Source: a virus
DNA: 64,000 nucleotides
Virus record (IMG/VR): IMGVR_UViG_3300025009_000050
Location: 62,001 to 126,000 of that record
Reading direction: 5' to 3' (one strand)
Shown: positions 1-5,433 of the stretch, piece after piece
Layout: every line of letters starts with the position of its first letter
How positions within the stretch are numbered: the first letter of the stretch is position 1
Position numbers and translations under genes: made by a program
The notes under the pieces: generated by a model
What the model was told of the DNA's origin: nothing
Seen by the model: only the letters and a program-made list of their open reading frames with translations
The model's database searches: none

Positions 1-162
1 ATCAAGATTGGTAATATGGCCTCATATACTAATGATGTATTAGGTACAAAAGATGCATTCACTACTATGTCTTGTGCTACCAAAGGTTATATGAGGGGTA
101 GAGCTGATGGACAGTCTGCTACATTATCATTCTATGATCCTGATTCTGCAACTGATGAATAG
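1..162 (+). CDS. C-terminal end of an unrecognised protein (5' partial)
   Basis: The reading frame is open from the first base of the window and stops at TAG 160-162, leaving 53 residues of the C-terminus. The fragment ends in an acidic tail (DPDSATDE). I do not recognise a family. The next gene on the same strand follows after 64 bases, which contain only a possible 13-codon ORF. Confidence 0.6.
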   Translation: MKIGNMASYTNDVLGTKDAFTTMSCATKGYMRGRADGQSATLSFYDPDSATDE

Positions 163-226
163 TTAGAGGAGTGAAGCGGATGCAAGAAAGGATGCGACGT
201 AACACCTTCTAAGGGAGGTGGTCATA

Positions 227-577
227 GTGTCAAGAAGTTATAGACACAATCCATGTGTGGGTGATAGTGGCCCACACTACAGAAAGTATGCTAAGAGATT
301 AGCTAATAAGAAAGTACGCAAGTTACATGATGTACCGTATGGTAAGGTATATAAAAAATACTTCTGTAGTTATGATATAGTAGATTATAAAAGCTACTGT
401 ACATTAGGTGAATGGTTATTTCTAGCCAATAGATATGTACCTCATTATGCTTATCGTTATGACGAAAATAATGAGACATGGATAAAGGTAGTAAACGAAT
501 GTAGTGAAGCTTGGGTTAAACGTAACCAAGAATACTACACAGAAGTTAATTGGAGGAAGTGTTACTACTGGAAGTGA
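227..577 (+). CDS. Small basic hypothetical protein
   Basis: A 116-residue protein starting at GTG 227. The upstream GTG at 218 lies inside the ribosome binding site AGGGAGGTGG, so 227, six bases downstream of it, is the better start. The N-terminus (MSRSYRHNPCVGDSG) and a Lys/Arg-rich stretch resemble short basic proteins often seen next to tRNA regions in Firmicutes phages, but I cannot name a function. Many Tyr and Trp residues are present in the C-terminal half. Confidence 0.65.
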   Translation: MSRSYRHNPCVGDSGPHYRKYAKRLANKKVRKLHDVPYGKVYKKYFCSYDIVDYKSYCTLGEWLFLANRYVPHYAYRYDENNETWIKVVNECSEAWVKRNQEYYTEVNWRKCYYWK

Positions 578-578
578 T

Positions 579-899
579 ATCACGGTAAAGTACATTTATA
601 TCGATTATAATCTTCGATTGGCAATCGAAGATGAAGTCTCTTCTGACATCAAAAAAAATCTATACTGGGGAAATCTTGACGAATGTGATTATTATATAAG
701 GTTAGAACGTAAGAAAGAATCTTGCATCTTTGAATGCTGGCACGAACTAACTTACAAATTCGTTACCTATGAACCAGGAATAGACCTAAGAGAAATAGCT
801 ATGGATCTCTATAGATCCTATATCAAGTCTAATAGGGTGGAAAAGACATTAGCTCAGAAGAAAAGAGACACGTTACTAGCCATTGATGATGATTTTTAA
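579..899 (+). CDS. Hypothetical acidic protein, start codon uncertain
   Basis: The frame is open from 504, but that part overlaps the upstream gene by 74 bases and has no ribosome binding site. After the upstream stop (575-577) there is no in-frame ATG, GTG or TTG; an ATC at 579 follows GGAAGTGAT and would give about 106 residues. Alternatively the gene starts at GTG 504. The protein ends in LAIDDDF and has no recognisable domain. Confidence 0.5.
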   Translation: MTVKYIYIDYNLRLAIEDEVSSDIKKNLYWGNLDECDYYIRLERKKESCIFECWHELTYKFVTYEPGIDLREIAMDLYRSYIKSNRVEKTLAQKKRDTLLAIDDDF

Positions 900-928
900 G
901 ATGTGATCAAAGTCAGGAGGTGTTATAG

Positions 929-1237
929 TTGGAGGTATACTTACTCTTTGGTTTCGTACCTAATAAACGAGGTAGAGCATATAAGAGGCATCAAAGAATG
1001 CGCATAATAAACTACCGTAGAAATAGAAGGATGGAAGGCCAAAGATCTTGGCGTAATATGCGAAATTATTCTGATAGATATATTGAACAGCCAGGTAGAC
1101 TTGCTAAACATAATACCTCCTGTAGCTGTTGGATGTGTAAATGGGAGAAGAAGAATAGTATTCTTAAACCCAAAGAAAGGCAATCATTAAGGATATATCA
1201 AAGTTATGTTAGATATAAAAGATGTTATGATATTTAA
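929..1237 (+). CDS. Small Arg-rich hypothetical protein
   Basis: TTG 929 starts a 102-residue protein six bases after the strong site AGGAGGTG. The middle is very basic (RRNRRMEGQRSWRN), followed by a CSCWMC cluster, suggesting nucleic-acid binding or a small metal site. This is inference from composition only. No homologous family is recognised. Confidence 0.6.
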   Translation: MEVYLLFGFVPNKRGRAYKRHQRMRIINYRRNRRMEGQRSWRNMRNYSDRYIEQPGRLAKHNTSCSCWMCKWEKKNSILKPKERQSLRIYQSYVRYKRCYDI

Positions 1238-1263
1238 TGATACCGCAAAGGTAGTGATTCAAT

Positions 1264-1512
1264 ATGAAGATAAGGATGTACTACACACTAGAAGGAATGA
1301 TAGAAGCAGAGGTAAGAAATCCATATGACTATGGACATCTAGTTGAGGTATTAGATGAGATAAGTGATCGAGACCTTTTATCAGGGCTACATAGAGAAAC
1401 ATTTGATGGAAGACTATCTAATGTTGAACTTGTTTCTGCTGAATCAGAACCAGATGGTAAAGGTTTCGTTGTATTCTATTATCCGAAGATTGATGACATT
1501 CAGAACCAGTAA
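1264..1512 (+). CDS. Hypothetical acidic protein
   Basis: An 82-residue acidic protein starting at ATG 1264 and ending at TAA 1510-1512. It contains the segment VEVLDEISDRDLLSG and a C-terminal FVVFYYPKI strand-like segment. No family is recognised. It lies in a run of short same-strand genes ahead of tRNA-Trp. Confidence 0.6.
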   Translation: MKIRMYYTLEGMIEAEVRNPYDYGHLVEVLDEISDRDLLSGLHRETFDGRLSNVELVSAESEPDGKGFVVFYYPKIDDIQNQ

Positions 1513-1526
1513 AGGGGAATCATTCA

Positions 1527-1715
1527 ATTGATTTAAAAACCGCCATTAGAAACATTTACCCATTGAAAACTAAATATGGTGATGTAGTTCATACCATTAA
1601 GAAAGACAATGGTTACTGGCTACAGATCAAAGGTGGATATTTAATAGAAGTACCGGAAGAAAACTTTACTAAGATTAGTAATGATCTTAGAGAATTTATT
1701 GCTAAGCAATTATAG
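1527..1715 (+). CDS. Hypothetical protein with apparent AUU start
   Basis: A 62-residue frame from ATT 1527 to TAG 1713-1715. It contains no ATG/GTG/TTG near its 5' end. ATT 1527 sits nine bases after AAAGGGG (1511-1517) and yields (M)DLKTAIRNIYPLKTKYG, a well-formed N-terminus; the protein ends in LREFIAKQL. The composition looks coding throughout. The stop codon falls in the 5' arm of a hairpin just before tRNA-Trp. Confidence 0.6.
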   Translation: MDLKTAIRNIYPLKTKYGDVVHTIKKDNGYWLQIKGGYLIEVPEENFTKISNDLREFIAKQL

Positions 1716-1731
1716 GCGGTTATACCGCCTA
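1713..1731 (+). other. Short hairpin between gene and tRNA
   Basis: TAGGCGG and CCGCCTA form a perfect 7-bp stem with a 5-base loop immediately before tRNA-Trp. There is no T-tract after it, so it could be a processing signal rather than a terminator. Confidence 0.4.
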
Positions 1732-1734
1732 CAT

Positions 1735-1808
1735 GTGGTAGTAGTTCAACGGTAGAACAACGGCTTCCAACACCGTAGATTTGGGTCCAATTCCTAACTA
1801 CCATGCCA
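1735..1808 (+). tRNA. tRNA-Trp (CCA)
   Basis: Full cloverleaf. The acceptor is GTGGTAG/CTACCAT with a G-U first pair, the D arm is GTTC/GAAC, the anticodon loop TTCCAAC reads CCA, and the T arm is TTGGG/CCTAA. The 3' CCA is encoded after a G discriminator. The top of the anticodon stem has one C-A mismatch. Supplying Trp decoding suits an AT-rich phage. Confidence 0.85.
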
Positions 1809-1830
1809 ATATAAACTAGGAGCAGTGATC

Positions 1831-2079
1831 ATGATTACCTATGAAGTAGATGGATACTTTAAAACTCAGCTTATCACTCATGAGAAAGAATTTGATATTG
1901 AATCACTTAGATATATGTACCAAGAAGCTCTTAATTACATAGAGTACAAGCATGGGAGTATCACAGAAGTAGCTGATATACTATGTGGAATGTTTGGTTT
2001 CAAGTTAACAGACACTCATGATGATCCAATGTATACTATCGATACAGATACAGATCTGGTAATATACCATGATAGATAG
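1831..2079 (+). CDS. Hypothetical protein
   Basis: ATG 1831 is eight bases after AGGAG and is preferred over GTG 1825, which is only two bases from it. The 82-residue product (MITYEVDGYFKTQ) is acidic, with no recognised family. Its 3' end overlaps the next gene. Confidence 0.6.
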   Translation: MITYEVDGYFKTQLITHEKEFDIESLRYMYQEALNYIEYKHGSITEVADILCGMFGFKLTDTHDDPMYTIDTDTDLVIYHDR

Positions 2080-2326
2080 AATAATGGTCGCTAATGAGAG
2101 TCTATGGTATTATAAGAGATCCGGAAATCATATTACAATAAAAGCTGGAACTGCAGTAGTCATAAATGATGTACGGAAATGTGGTATGCGATGTTCCTAC
2201 GAAAAAAGATGTAGTATGACTATATATAGAGTGAACAATAAAACATTCTTCTGTGCTCATAAATTTAGAGTTCCTAAGGTCAACGAAGAACTAGTATTTG
2301 AAGGAGATAACTATGTTAGAGACTGA
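2069..2326 (+). CDS. Small cysteine-containing protein of the 'DQIV' family
   Basis: An 85-residue protein (ATG 2069; ATG 2084 is an alternative). It is a divergent member of a family present about eleven times in this window: a short N-terminal beta-like segment, a central TAVVIxxVRxC stretch, several Cys residues (CGMRC, CS) and a C-terminal CAHKFRVP-like end. The arrangement of paired Cys suggests metal binding, which is inference. It overlaps both neighbours. Confidence 0.6.
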   Translation: MIDRIMVANESLWYYKRSGNHITIKAGTAVVINDVRKCGMRCSYEKRCSMTIYRVNNKTFFCAHKFRVPKVNEELVFEGDNYVRD

Positions 2327-2579
2327 CCAGATAGTGATAGTTGAAGCAGACTTCATATTGCTCCTTGACAAAGAAGATATAGTACCAATTTTACAAGGTA
2401 CTGCTGTACTAATTGATAAAGTACGTAGATGCCTTCATGCTGATGTTTGCAGTATGGATAGTGAATGTGCAAAGCTTGAGATAAATATACGTGGATGTTA
2501 TTGGTGTCATACCTACTTCAGAGAGCCAAAATTAGATGAGGTTCTAATATGGGAGGAACAAGATGCTAATAGTCTGTAA
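2313..2579 (+). CDS. Small cysteine-containing protein of the 'DQIV' family
   Basis: Starts at ATG 2313 after AAGGAGATAACT; 88 residues. The N-terminus MLETDQIVIVEADF carries the family signature (hydrophobic-x-x-DQIV). TAVLIDKVRRC, further Cys residues and a YFREPKLDEVL tail align by eye with the preceding protein, so the two look like a tandem duplication. Function unknown. Confidence 0.65.
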   Translation: MLETDQIVIVEADFILLLDKEDIVPILQGTAVLIDKVRRCLHADVCSMDSECAKLEINIRGCYWCHTYFREPKLDEVLIWEEQDANSL

Positions 2580-2778
2580 AAGATCTGTCAAACATATTAA
2601 TTCAAATGTTTACATGATCACTATAGATAAAATTTATGAAACTGAATTACATATAGATACTGAAGAAGAATATTATACTATTACATCTGATTCTGAACAT
2701 AAGATTAGAATCTCACTTGATAGTAATCTTAAAATAGATAGTTTATTTAATGCTTTCTTTATATTAATGCACCTGTAG
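2563..2778 (+). CDS. Small 'DKIY' family protein, stop codon inside a tRNA-like gene
   Basis: ATG 2563 follows GGGAGGAACAAG; 71 residues. It carries the signature TIDKIYET and then a polar beta-rich body, as in other small phage proteins of the pattern ...LTVDKIYxVxxD.... Its stop TAG (2776-2778) is the TAG at positions 8-10 of the downstream tRNA-like RNA, so the last codons are also acceptor-stem sequence. Role unknown; a small SH3-like barrel is my guess. Confidence 0.65.
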   Translation: MLIVCKRSVKHINSNVYMITIDKIYETELHIDTEEEYYTITSDSEHKIRISLDSNLKIDSLFNAFFILMHL

Positions 2779-2934
2779 CTCAATGGAAAGAGCACAGTAA
2801 AACGGAGACTGGTTGCAGAGATAAGGTTGCAGAGGCACTGAAAAACCGCTCGGTGAAGTTGAGTAAGGAAGCGCGTAATCCTTGATCTTATGCTTAGGAA
2901 ACGAGAGCCGGTTCGATACCGGCCAGGTGCACCA
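2769..2934 (+). ncRNA. tRNA-like RNA with a ~90-nt insertion (CCA encoded)
   Basis: The 5' part is a normal tRNA start: acceptor GCACCTG, TA, D arm GCTC/GAGC. The 3' part is a normal end: T arm GCCGG/CCGGC, acceptor CAGGTGC, A, CCA. Between them are about 130 bases instead of about 30. A 4-bp CAGT/ACTG stem with a 9-base loop follows the D arm, then several small hairpins (ACCG/CGGT, CTC/GAG). It is too short for a group I intron. It may be an interrupted tRNA or a tRNA mimic with an extra domain; I cannot assign an anticodon. Confidence 0.65.
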
Positions 2935-2949
2935 GATAGGGGGTTGTAT

Positions 2950-3150
2950 ATGAAAGTATATACGGTATGTAAGAACAGGGCTACTAATATATTCACCGTA
3001 GATAAAATATATAAACTTTACCAAGACGATAGAAATGAACTACGTGTTGTCGGTGACAATGGACATAACTATTATATATGTAAAGCGGATAGTTACATTA
3101 CAGACACTTCTTTCAAATATTATTTCATAGAACTATATACGGTGAGGTGA
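2950..3150 (+). CDS. Small 'DKIY' family protein
   Basis: ATG 2950 follows GGGGG; 66 residues. MKVYTVCKN then FTVDKIYKLYQD and VVGDNGHNYYICKAD match the common small phage fold MKVxCIxN...LTVGKxYxV...DDnGxxYxI. Function unknown; probably a small beta-barrel. It belongs to a group of seven such proteins in the window and sits between two tRNA-type genes. Confidence 0.65.
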   Translation: MKVYTVCKNRATNIFTVDKIYKLYQDDRNELRVVGDNGHNYYICKADSYITDTSFKYYFIELYTVR

Positions 3151-3157
3151 AATAGTT

Positions 3158-3391
3158 ATCAATACAATCAGCATAAGTGGCCAAACTATTAATGCGGCAT
3201 GTATACGTGGCATGAGTAGAATATTAACTGTTGATAAAATATATAAGATAATTAAAAAGAATGGTTATTATCATTTTACAGGTGATAATGATCATACATA
3301 TTGCATTACAGCTTATAGTAATACAGATGCTGATACATCATTCAAAGAATATTTTGTAGAAATTGCCTCCTTAACTCAATTGGTAGAGTGA
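3158..3391 (+). CDS. Small 'DKIY' family protein with apparent AUC start, overlaps tRNA-Thr
   Basis: The frame holds ILTVDKIYKIIKKNG and FTGDNDHTYCI, clearly paralogous to the preceding gene. The first ATG (3212) has no ribosome binding site and would trim the N-terminus. ATC 3158 lies seven bases after GAGGTGA and gives (M)NTISISGQTINA, 77 residues. The last nine codons plus stop (TGA 3389-3391) lie inside tRNA-Thr. Confidence 0.55.
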   Translation: MNTISISGQTINAACIRGMSRILTVDKIYKIIKKNGYYHFTGDNDHTYCITAYSNTDADTSFKEYFVEIASLTQLVE

Positions 3392-3440
3392 CTCCTTTGT
3401 AAGGAGTGGGTTACGGGTTCAAGTCCTGTAGGAGGCTCCA
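3365..3440 (+). tRNA. tRNA-Thr (TGT)
   Basis: Acceptor GCCTCCT/AGGAGGC, anticodon arm ACTCC-TTTGTAA-GGAGT with anticodon TGT, T arm TACGG/CCTGT, encoded CCA after discriminator T. The first 27 bases are also the 3' end of the upstream protein gene. Confidence 0.85.
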
Positions 3441-3445
3441 GTAAA

Positions 3446-3651
3446 TAAGCGGTGGCGAGAATAGACACCTTAATCGGTGGTAAAGCCTGTTTTCCAAAAG
3501 GGATGCATACCTTTCTTAGGGCAATAGTAGACGCTATATAGTAATTCTAGATAGCTATTGAGTTCATAGATCCTTGTCTAGAGGTAAAAACAGCTAGACC
3601 ATCAGGGATAAGCTCCTGATGACATGTAAGGTGCAAATCCTTACCCGCTTA
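3446..3651 (+). ncRNA. ~206-nt structured RNA with tRNA-like acceptor and T arm
   Basis: TAAGCGG (3446-3452) pairs with CCGCTTA (3645-3651). A T arm GTAAG-GTGCAAAT-CTTAC precedes the 3' strand. The 5' side has GGTG/CACC around an 11-base loop rather than a standard D arm with GG. The ~150-base interior contains several hairpins, including ATCAGG/CCTGAT and GTCTAG/CTAGAC. No CCA follows. It sits between tRNA-Thr and tRNA-Lys, so it is probably co-transcribed. It is neither an obvious tRNA nor a tmRNA. Confidence 0.55.
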
Positions 3652-3654
3652 CAT

Positions 3655-3731
3655 GCACCATTAGCTCAATTGGCTAGAGCAACCGACTCTTAATCGGTAG
3701 GTTGAAGGTTCAAGTCCTTCATGGTGCACCA
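3655..3731 (+). tRNA. tRNA-Lys (CTT)
   Basis: Acceptor GCACCAT/ATGGTGC, D arm GCTC/GAGC, anticodon loop CTCTTAA (CTT), T arm GAAGG/CCTTC, A discriminator and encoded CCA. A canonical tRNA only a few bases downstream of the preceding structured RNA. Confidence 0.9.
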
Positions 3732-3736
3732 ACCAT

Positions 3737-3811
3737 CTGGGTGTAGTGCAGTGGTAGCATGCCTGCCTTGGGAGCAGGTGGTCGCAAGTTCGAGCCTTGC
3801 CACCCAGACCA
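3737..3811 (+). tRNA. tRNA-Pro (TGG)
   Basis: Acceptor CTGGGTG/CACCCAG, anticodon arm CTGCC-TTGGGAG-type with TGG, T arm GCAAG/CTTGC, encoded CCA. The C1-G72 first pair is typical of bacterial tRNA-Pro. Confidence 0.85.
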
Positions 3812-3829
3812 GTAGTAAACCTCTTTGAC

Positions 3830-4027
3830 TTTTGAATAGCGGCGTGGTGAGAACACCTAAAGTTACTATATGCAGAGATATAAGAAGTCCTGAACCGAAG
3901 GCCAAGAGTAAGGATGTCAAGTTACCAAAACATATAAGATACGATAGGGTACAGCATCGGCGTGATAAACCGAAGGTAGCTGAACCGTATTCCGGACCAA
4001 GCAGGTTTGAATCCTGCCTATTCAAAA
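3830..4027 (+). ncRNA. ~198-nt structured RNA with tRNA-like acceptor and T arm
   Basis: TTTTGAATAG (3830-3839) pairs perfectly with CTATTCAAAA (4018-4027). A T arm GCAGG-TTTGAAT-CCTGC adjoins the 3' strand. The 5' side has a short GTG-AGAA-CAC hairpin instead of a true D arm. The interior contains two related stretches with ACCGAAGG. No CCA and no recognisable anticodon arm. By architecture it is a sibling of the RNA at 3446-3651. Function unknown. Confidence 0.55.
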
Positions 4028-4036
4028 CAGTTATAA

Positions 4037-4228
4037 GGCCGGTAGTTTAATCAAGTTAAAACAATCACCTATGGTTTTTGTTATAAGCCCTATTAGCGCA
4101 ATAAGTAACTTATAACAAAAATGCTTAGAGTATACTTTTACCGGGTATATCAAATCGAACTGCAGCGACATATATCAGTTGGGAGAGTATATACTAGAAG
4201 TGAGGTACAAATCCTCACCCGGTCGCCA
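4037..4228 (+). ncRNA. tRNA-like RNA with a ~120-nt insertion (CCA encoded)
   Basis: Acceptor GGCCGG/CCGGTC, TA, D arm GTTT/AAAC, T arm GTGAG-GTACAAAT-CTCAC, discriminator G and CCA (4226-4228) make a normal tRNA frame. The anticodon/variable region is replaced by a long insert. The insert contains the strong hairpin TTTTTGTTATAAG/CTTATAACAAAAA and two AGTATA-containing segments. Interrupted tRNA or tRNA mimic; the anticodon cannot be assigned. Confidence 0.6.
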
Positions 4229-4237
4229 GTTTAATTT

Positions 4238-4315
4238 ATATGACCAGGCTGCGGGAGTAGCCAGAGGTGCGAAGGGTGTCCAGAGTGGGCTGATTCGTGA
4301 CACAAATGGTCATAT
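4238..4315 (+). ncRNA. Compact 78-nt structured element between tRNAs
   Basis: ATATGACCA and TGGTCATAT close a perfect 9-bp stem. Inside are a GGCT/AGCC hairpin and a GTGTC/GACAC hairpin, giving a three-way junction of tRNA size without T-arm or anticodon consensus. It directly precedes tRNA-Ser. No known class recognised. Confidence 0.4.
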
Positions 4316-4320
4316 GATAT

Positions 4321-4408
4321 GGAGAGTTGACAGAGTGGCATTGTACTTGATTGCTAATCAAAGGTCAGGGTAACACCTGCGTAGGTTCAAATCCTACACT
4401 CTCCTCCA
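4321..4408 (+). tRNA. tRNA-Ser (GCT)
   Basis: Long class II tRNA: acceptor GGAGAGT/ACTCTCC, anticodon loop TTGCTAA (GCT), long variable arm, T arm GTAGG/CCTAC and encoded CCA after discriminator T. The long variable arm supports Ser identity. Confidence 0.85.
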
Positions 4409-4424
4409 ATGAAAGGATGGTATT

Positions 4425-4571
4425 ATGCTTAAATGGTTGTTAAATCTATTCAAACATGATAGTATTAAACCTAATAAAGCTCTACTTACACAGGGTAGAG
4501 TCAGAAAGCAAGGACTCAATTCTGCTCCTGTAAGTTCTAGACCAGGAGCACCACCAGCACAACGTAATTAA
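4425..4571 (+). CDS. 48-residue hypothetical protein ahead of the Y RNA array
   Basis: ATG 4425 follows GAAAGGATGGT and the frame ends at TAA 4569-4571. The product starts MLKWLLNLFKHD (short amphipathic helix) and ends in a Pro/Ala-rich basic tail (RPGAPPAQRN). The stop codon's last base is the first base of the first Y RNA, so the array probably lies in the same transcript. No family recognised. Confidence 0.55.
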   Translation: MLKWLLNLFKHDSIKPNKALLTQGRVRKQGLNSAPVSSRPGAPPAQRN

Positions 4572-4650
4572 TGAGCAGTGTAGGGCAGAGTTACTTCAAA
4601 AATAAACTTCTTATTTATATACAAAGCTCTCTGTCCAATTATTCTCTCAT
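4571..4650 (+). ncRNA. Y RNA-like RNA 1 (short form)
   Basis: The 5' strand ATGAGCAGTGTA..AGAGTTACTTC and 3' strand CTCTGTCC..TTATTCTCTCAT match the eight-copy consensus N6-TAGTGTA-N5-RRGTTACTTC ... YCTA-N5-TTATTCTCC-N5. ATGAG/CTCAT and GGCAGAG/CTCTGTC pair across the two strands. The AGTG..GTTA core resembles the Ro60-binding helix of Y RNAs. The loop is AU-rich with no tRNA-like module. Confidence 0.7.
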
Positions 4651-4659
4651 TAAAATATT

Positions 4660-4726
4660 GATAGGTAGTGTGATGTAGGGTTACTTCTGATAAAAGTGCC
4701 ACCCTACTATTAATTATTCTCCTATC
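4660..4726 (+). ncRNA. Y RNA-like RNA 2 (short form)
   Basis: GATAGG/CCTATC closes the stem, GTAGGGT/ACCCTAC forms the inner helix, and the conserved GTAGTG, TTACTTC and TTATTCTCC blocks flank it. It is 67 nt with a short loop and no tRNA-like module. Nine bases separate it from copy 1. Confidence 0.75.
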
Positions 4727-4734
4727 GCAAACTA

Positions 4735-4874
4735 TTAGGGTAGTGTAGATAAGAGTTACTTCAATAGGGCACCAGCATCCGGAGGTTCAAATCCTCCACC
4801 CGTGGCTATCACGGGTTAGCCAAGCGGTCCAAGGCACTGGTTTAGATAGTCTCTTATCGCTTAATTCTCCCTAA
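4735..4874 (+). ncRNA. YrlA-type Y RNA 3 with permuted tRNA-like module
   Basis: Ro-type stem: TTAGGG/CCCTAA outside, GATAAGAG/CTCTTATC inside. Between the strands lies a circularly permuted tRNA: anticodon-stem 3' strand CCAG, T arm GGAGG-TTCAAAT-CCTCC, a closed acceptor ACCCGTG-gctat-CACGGGT, TA, D arm GCC..GGC, then anticodon-stem 5' strand CTGG. The acceptor has no free end or CCA. This is the reported architecture of bacterial YrlA, whose tRNA-like domain lacks a CCA end. The D loop resembles Leu/Ser-type tRNAs. Confidence 0.85.
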
Positions 4875-4884
4875 CAATTTTAAG

Positions 4885-5021
4885 ATTAGGATAGTGTATA
4901 TAATGGGTTACTTCGCATCTTCAGCCGTGATCGGGAGTGCAAATCTCTCACCCACAACCATAGTGGGTTAGCCAAGTAGTCAAGGCAACGTAATGTACCC
5001 TTATAGCTTATTCTTCCTAAT
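4885..5021 (+). ncRNA. YrlA-type Y RNA 4 with permuted tRNA-like module
   Basis: ATTAGG/CCTAAT outer stem and GGGT/ACCC inner helix enclose a T arm GGGAG-TGCAAAT-CTCTC, a closed acceptor ACCCAC/GTGGGT, TA and a GCC..GGC D arm. Order and lengths match copy 3, so the two look like diverged duplicates. The anticodon-type stem is short (ACG/CGT). Confidence 0.8.
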
Positions 5022-5032
5022 CTAAGCTTATT

Positions 5033-5168
5033 ATCAGGACAGTGTAGTTAAGAGTTACTTCTACATTTAATAGAGTGGTCATGGGTTCGAGTCCCATCAG
5101 AGCAACTGATAGCTCCGTAGCTCAGCTGGTAGAGCACTATGTACTCTTAACGAACAATTCTTCCTGAT
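5033..5168 (+). ncRNA. YrlA-type Y RNA 5 with permuted tRNA-like module
   Basis: ATCAGG/CCTGAT outer stem and a perfect 9-bp GTTAAGAGT/ACTCTTAAC inner helix. The permuted tRNA part has T arm ATGGG-TTCGAGT-CCCAT, acceptor CAGAGC/GCTCCG closed by a short loop (one mismatch), and D arm TAGCTCAGCTGGTAGAGC, the Ala/Thr/Lys type rather than the Leu/Ser type of copies 3 and 4. Confidence 0.85.
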
Positions 5169-5175
5169 ACAATAT

Positions 5176-5315
5176 TATGGGTAGTGTAGCATAGAGTTTC
5201 ATCGAATTGTAATCGAGTGGTCGTAGGTTCGAGTCCTACCAGGGCCTCATCAAAAGGTTCTGTAGCTCAGTTGGTTAGAGCACTAAAAGCTACTCTATGT
5301 GATTATTCTCCCATA
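5176..5315 (+). ncRNA. YrlA-type Y RNA 6 with permuted tRNA-like module
   Basis: TATGGG/CCCATA outer stem and CATAGAGT/ACTCTATG inner helix. The T arm is GTAGG-TTCGAGT-CCTAC, the closed acceptor AGGGCCT/AGGTTCT includes G-U pairs, and the D arm is TAGCTCAGTTGGTTAGAGC. The 5' block reads GTTTCATC instead of GTTACTTC. The anticodon-like segment TTGTAATCGAGTGGTC resembles the 3' half of a tRNA-Thr. Confidence 0.85.
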
Positions 5316-5321
5316 CAAATT

Positions 5322-5410
5322 TATGAGTAGTGTAGGATAGGGTTACTTCATATATACAAATTAGTATCTTATTGAAACATCAAATTACCCTATTCATTTA
5401 TTCTCTCATA
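5322..5410 (+). ncRNA. Y RNA-like RNA 7 (short form, long AU-rich loop)
   Basis: TATGAG/CTCATA and GATAGGGT/ACCCTATT helices flank the conserved TAGTGTA, GTTACTTC and TTATTCTC blocks. The loop is about 40 bases of AU-rich sequence and shows no tRNA arms. It ends 10 bases before the Ro60 ribosome binding site. Confidence 0.75.
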
Positions 5411-5433
5411 TCAAATTATAAGGAGTGACACTA

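Noticed and set aside
2673-3024. Two minus-strand ORFs over the interrupted tRNA at 2769
   Set aside because: They run through the tRNA-like RNA antisense and show no coding character.
3446-3651. tmRNA
   Set aside because: No CCA, no tag-peptide reading frame with a resume codon, and no tmRNA 5' GGGGCTG-type acceptor or T-loop consensus.
3690-4050. Open reading frames on both strands across tRNA-Lys, tRNA-Pro and the 3830 RNA
   Set aside because: They translate tRNA and structured-RNA sequence, have no ribosome binding site and match nothing; shadows.
2769-4228. Group I introns in the four interrupted tRNAs
   Set aside because: Inserts are 90-130 nt, far below the usual minimum, and none shows the conserved P7/P3 core sequences or a homing-endonuclease gene.
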